Below are positions 31,518 to 33,166 of a stretch of DNA of 33,166 bases, piece after piece (within the stretch, counting starts at the first letter, position 1; each line of letters opens with the position of its first letter). The position numbers and the translations under genes were made by a program. The DNA is from Akkermansia muciniphila. Its GTDB lineage: Bacteria > Verrucomicrobiota > Verrucomicrobiia > Limisphaerales > SIAT01. The stretch lies in NCBI GenBank assembly GCA_945860945.1, contig CAMASG010000026.1, positions 1-33,166 of the forward strand, written 5' to 3'. The notes below the pieces were generated by a model that saw only the letters and a program-made list of their open reading frames with translations, did not search any database and had not been told where the DNA came from.

Positions 31518-32119
31518 ATGAAAAACACTTCGCCTCAGGTGGACCCTATATCGCCAAGGCCGCGCCCTTTGCTCAACCCATCCTAAAAAAGCTGCGCCGG
31601 CTGTTCCGCGAAGCCTGTCCGCAAATCGAGGATGGCGTGAAATGGGGCATGCCGCATTTCCTTCACAAAGGCAACGTGGCCGGTATGGCGGCGTTCAAGG
31701 GGCACGTCCGTCTCCTTTTCTGGAAAACCAAATCGATGAGCGATCCGCACGGGTTCTTTCGCGGCGACAGCTCATCACGCGTGGACATCGCGCGACTGAC
31801 CGATGTGAAGCAACTGCCGGCCGACGACATCCTGCGCGACTACATTCGTGAAGCGGTGAAGCTCAACTATGAGAGCGTCAAAGTTCCCACTGCGAAGAAA
31901 CAACCGCGCAAACCCGCGGCCGTTCGGCCCTATTTCAAAAAGGCGCTCGCGGCCCATCCGAAGGCACAAACGACCTTCGACGCTTTTTCGCCCAGCTGCC
32001 AACGTGATTAGATCGAGTGGATCACCGAAGCGAAGCGCGAAGAGACCCGCCAGCGACGCATCGCCTCTGCGTTGGAATGGCTGGCGCAAGGCAAGCAACG
32101 CAACTGGAAATATCATTAG
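31518..32119 (+). pseudogene. Disrupted DUF1801/YdeI-family gene (frameshift plus in-frame TAG)
   Basis: The conceptual protein is about 200 residues. Its N-terminus MKNTSPQVDP is in one frame (ATG 31518). The continuation YIAKAAPFAQPILKKL is in another frame from 31547, so one base appears lost near 31545-31547. The DUF1801 core then runs VKWGMPHFLHKGNVAGM to the linker. A TAG at 32009-32011 interrupts FSPSCQRD / IEWITEAKREETRQRR exactly where relatives have a tyrosine (REYIEWI). The frame then stays open to a second TAG at 32117-32119 with the full C-terminal helix (ALEWLAQGKQRNWKY). Either half alone is an incomplete protein. Two independent lesions argue for real decay, though assembly error is possible. 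The intact family has no well-defined function. Confidence 0.85.
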
Positions 32120-32129
32120 CGCTGTTGAC

Positions 32130-32155
32130 GCGGACGACTCCTCTCGTCGCGCTTT
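32130..32155. terminator. Possible weak hairpin between convergent genes
   Basis: GCGGACGA (32130-32137) can pair with TCGTC and CGC (32144-32152) with one bulged G and a 6-nt loop. Only TTT follows on the plus strand. It lies at the convergent junction of the DUF1801 pseudogene and the M14-like gene. The T-run is short, so termination is uncertain. Confidence 0.25.
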
Positions 32156-32921
32156 AGACTGACGCCAACGCCGCGCGCACGGCCGTCACCAACGCAGCCA
32201 CGCGTGTGGTCATCGGGAAATCGGATGGCGCTTCGAGCGTGTAGCTCAATCTCGTCTTGTGCTGGACGAGCCAGAACGCTTCGGGCCATTGCGGCCGCTT
32301 CAGCGGATCCAGCTCCGGATGAATGATGCCGCCGCGCGCAGGCCGGCCGTCAATCTCCGGCGAGGGATCAATCGGGCAGACGCGCGCCACCTCCGCGATG
32401 ACGCGCTCGGCGTGCGACGGACGCTTCTCAGGATTCAGTTCATAAAGGTAGAAGCCGCGCGCCTCCCAATCTTCGTGCAGACAGAACGTGACATCGAACA
32501 TGGGCTGGCGCGCGAGCCACGCGACGTGCGCGCGAATCTCGTCCGTCTCGAGATGTTTGTAGTCGCGATTGAGATCGCGGCCGCGCTCGTCCTCACGCGA
32601 GTTCAAAGCGAATCCGGCGGGGTTCAGGCACGGACAAAGAAACAGCTCCGTGTCCGCCGGCCACATATTCTCCTCGATCAACTGGCGCACGGCGAGCGGC
32701 CCAGCTGGTTCGTCGCCGTGGATTCCGGTGGAGAGATAGACGCGGCGCTTCGGCTCGGCGGACGCACGGTGCAGCGCGAGCAACCTGAAATCGCCCGCCA
32801 CAGGAAACGATTCGATTTGCCAGCCGTGACGGAGCGCGGCCTGTTCGACCTCGCCCATCACCGCGCGGAGATCAATCGTCTCGCCGCGGTAGCCGCCGAT
32901 GTTTTTGCCGAGCCGTTGCAG
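32154..32921 (-). CDS. M14-family zinc carboxypeptidase / succinylglutamate desuccinylase-like hydrolase, probable CTG start
   Basis: From the CTG at 32921 the protein has 255 residues. Zinc and catalytic residues of the M14 fold are visible: HxxE in STGIHGDEPAG (His68, Glu71), the Asn-Arg pair in RDLNRDY, a third histidine in TFCLHED (His149) and the C-terminal glutamate in YTLEAPSDF (Glu230). It probably removes an acyl or amino-acid group from a small substrate or peptide. The first conventional start is GTG 32861, which drops LGKNIGGYRGETIDL, a protein-like N-terminus. No ATG, GTG or TTG lies upstream in frame, but AGAAGGAG sits 6 nt before the CTG. It follows the NHL-repeat gene on the same strand. 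Confidence 0.75.
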   Translation of the reverse strand: MQRLGKNIGGYRGETIDLRAVMGEVEQAALRHGWQIESFPVAGDFRLLALHRASAEPKRRVYLSTGIHGDEPAGPLAVRQLIEENMWPADTELFLCPCLNPAGFALNSREDERGRDLNRDYKHLETDEIRAHVAWLARQPMFDVTFCLHEDWEARGFYLYELNPEKRPSHAERVIAEVARVCPIDPSPEIDGRPARGGIIHPELDPLKRPQWPEAFWLVQHKTRLSYTLEAPSDFPMTTRVAALVTAVRAALASV

Positions 32922-32927
32922 ACGGGA

Positions 32928-32935
32928 CTCCTTCT
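32928..32935 (-). promoter_or_regulatory. Strong Shine-Dalgarno site that decides the CTG start
   Basis: On the minus strand AGAAGGAG is followed by a 6-nt spacer and then CTG (32921-32919), which is ideal initiation geometry. It is among the strongest ribosome sites I noticed in the window, and no ATG or GTG lies within a workable distance of it. Confidence 0.65.
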
Positions 32936-32953
32936 GTCGGCTCTTCTTGCGGC

Positions 32954-33166
32954 CTACTGCTTGTTGAAGCGATGCACGCGACCGAACTTGTTGTATTCGG
33001 CCACGAAGATGTCGCCTGCCTCATTGAACGCCACGCCGTGCGGCGCGGTGACAAAACCCGGACGCCACTTGGCCGGTTCCAGATTATTGTTGCCGGTTTC
33101 GCCGGGCGCCTTGTTCAGGCCGAGCCTGGCGACGATCTTGCCTTCTTTATCCAGCACCGCGACCGC
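32954..33166 (-). CDS. NHL-repeat / six-bladed beta-propeller protein, C-terminal end (cut by window edge)
   Basis: Only the last 70 residues are in the window. They show one and a half propeller blades: AVLDKEGKIVARLGLN, then TAPHGVAFNEAGDIFVAEYN followed by KFGRVHRFNKQ before the TAG at 32956-32954. The PHGVAFNEAGDIFVAE pattern is the classical NHL blade (P-x-G-x-A, D-x-x-x-V-A-E). Exported NHL proteins of this sort are common in planctomycetes and Verrucomicrobia. The catalytic or anchoring part, if any, lies beyond the window. It is upstream of the M14-like gene in the same orientation. Confidence 0.8.
   Translation of the reverse strand, partial: AVAVLDKEGKIVARLGLNKAPGETGNNNLEPAKWRPGFVTAPHGVAFNEAGDIFVAEYNKFGRVHRFNKQ

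Noticed and set aside
32009-32011. The TAG as a pyrrolysine or other recoded codon
   Set aside because: No pyl genes are visible, the position is normally tyrosine, and a separate frameshift already breaks the gene.

Overview
The window is a GC-rich bacterial chromosome segment. It most likely comes from the Planctomycetes-Verrucomicrobia-Chlamydiae group, and Verrucomicrobiota is my best guess. That rests on two DUF1549/DUF1553 planctomycete-type cytochrome proteins paired with two Tat-exported DUF1501 proteins and a PPC-domain protein. It is supported by proline/alanine/arginine-rich coding, frequent GTG starts and few clear Shine-Dalgarno sites. The assignment is inferred from gene content only. 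I see no rRNA, tRNA, insertion sequence, prophage or CRISPR array.

Layout. Positions 1-13260 are all minus strand. Reading in the direction of transcription, they hold: a tetR-family regulator, MacB/DevC-type permease, ABC ATPase and HlyD-type adaptor (13260 down to 9615); an MFS exporter, a HAD-Nudix fusion and folB (9517 to 6768); uvrA, a long TPR protein and an IscA/ErpA-type Fe-S carrier (6663 to 590), closed by a clear intrinsic terminator (517-551); and the 5' end of thiC (255 to 1) behind its own promoter and a TPP riboswitch. Positions 13442-23645 are a five-gene plus-strand operon of two DUF1549/1553 + DUF1501 modules and a PPC-domain protein. A minus-strand operon follows (27660 to 23649): nnr, a membrane-anchored hypothetical, a short adenylate-kinase-like protein and fmt. 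gcvP and a TSUP permease are on the plus strand (27830-31469). Next come a broken DUF1801/YdeI gene (31518-32119), an M14-type carboxypeptidase-like gene on the minus strand that appears to use a CTG start, and the C-terminus of an NHL beta-propeller protein.

How the genes work together. Gene spacing is very tight, with several ATGA, TGATG or stop-next-to-start junctions, which implies translational coupling. The most interesting junction is the HAD-Nudix fusion directly abutting folB. A Nudix pyrophosphatase and a phosphatase are the two activities needed to turn dihydroneopterin triphosphate into dihydroneopterin, the substrate of FolB, so this fusion is a candidate two-step enzyme for a poorly defined part of folate synthesis. 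The exporter operon is probably autoregulated through an imperfect 26-bp palindrome just upstream of the tetR start. The DUF1549/DUF1501/PPC operon encodes exported proteins of unknown function that are characteristic of this phylum group.
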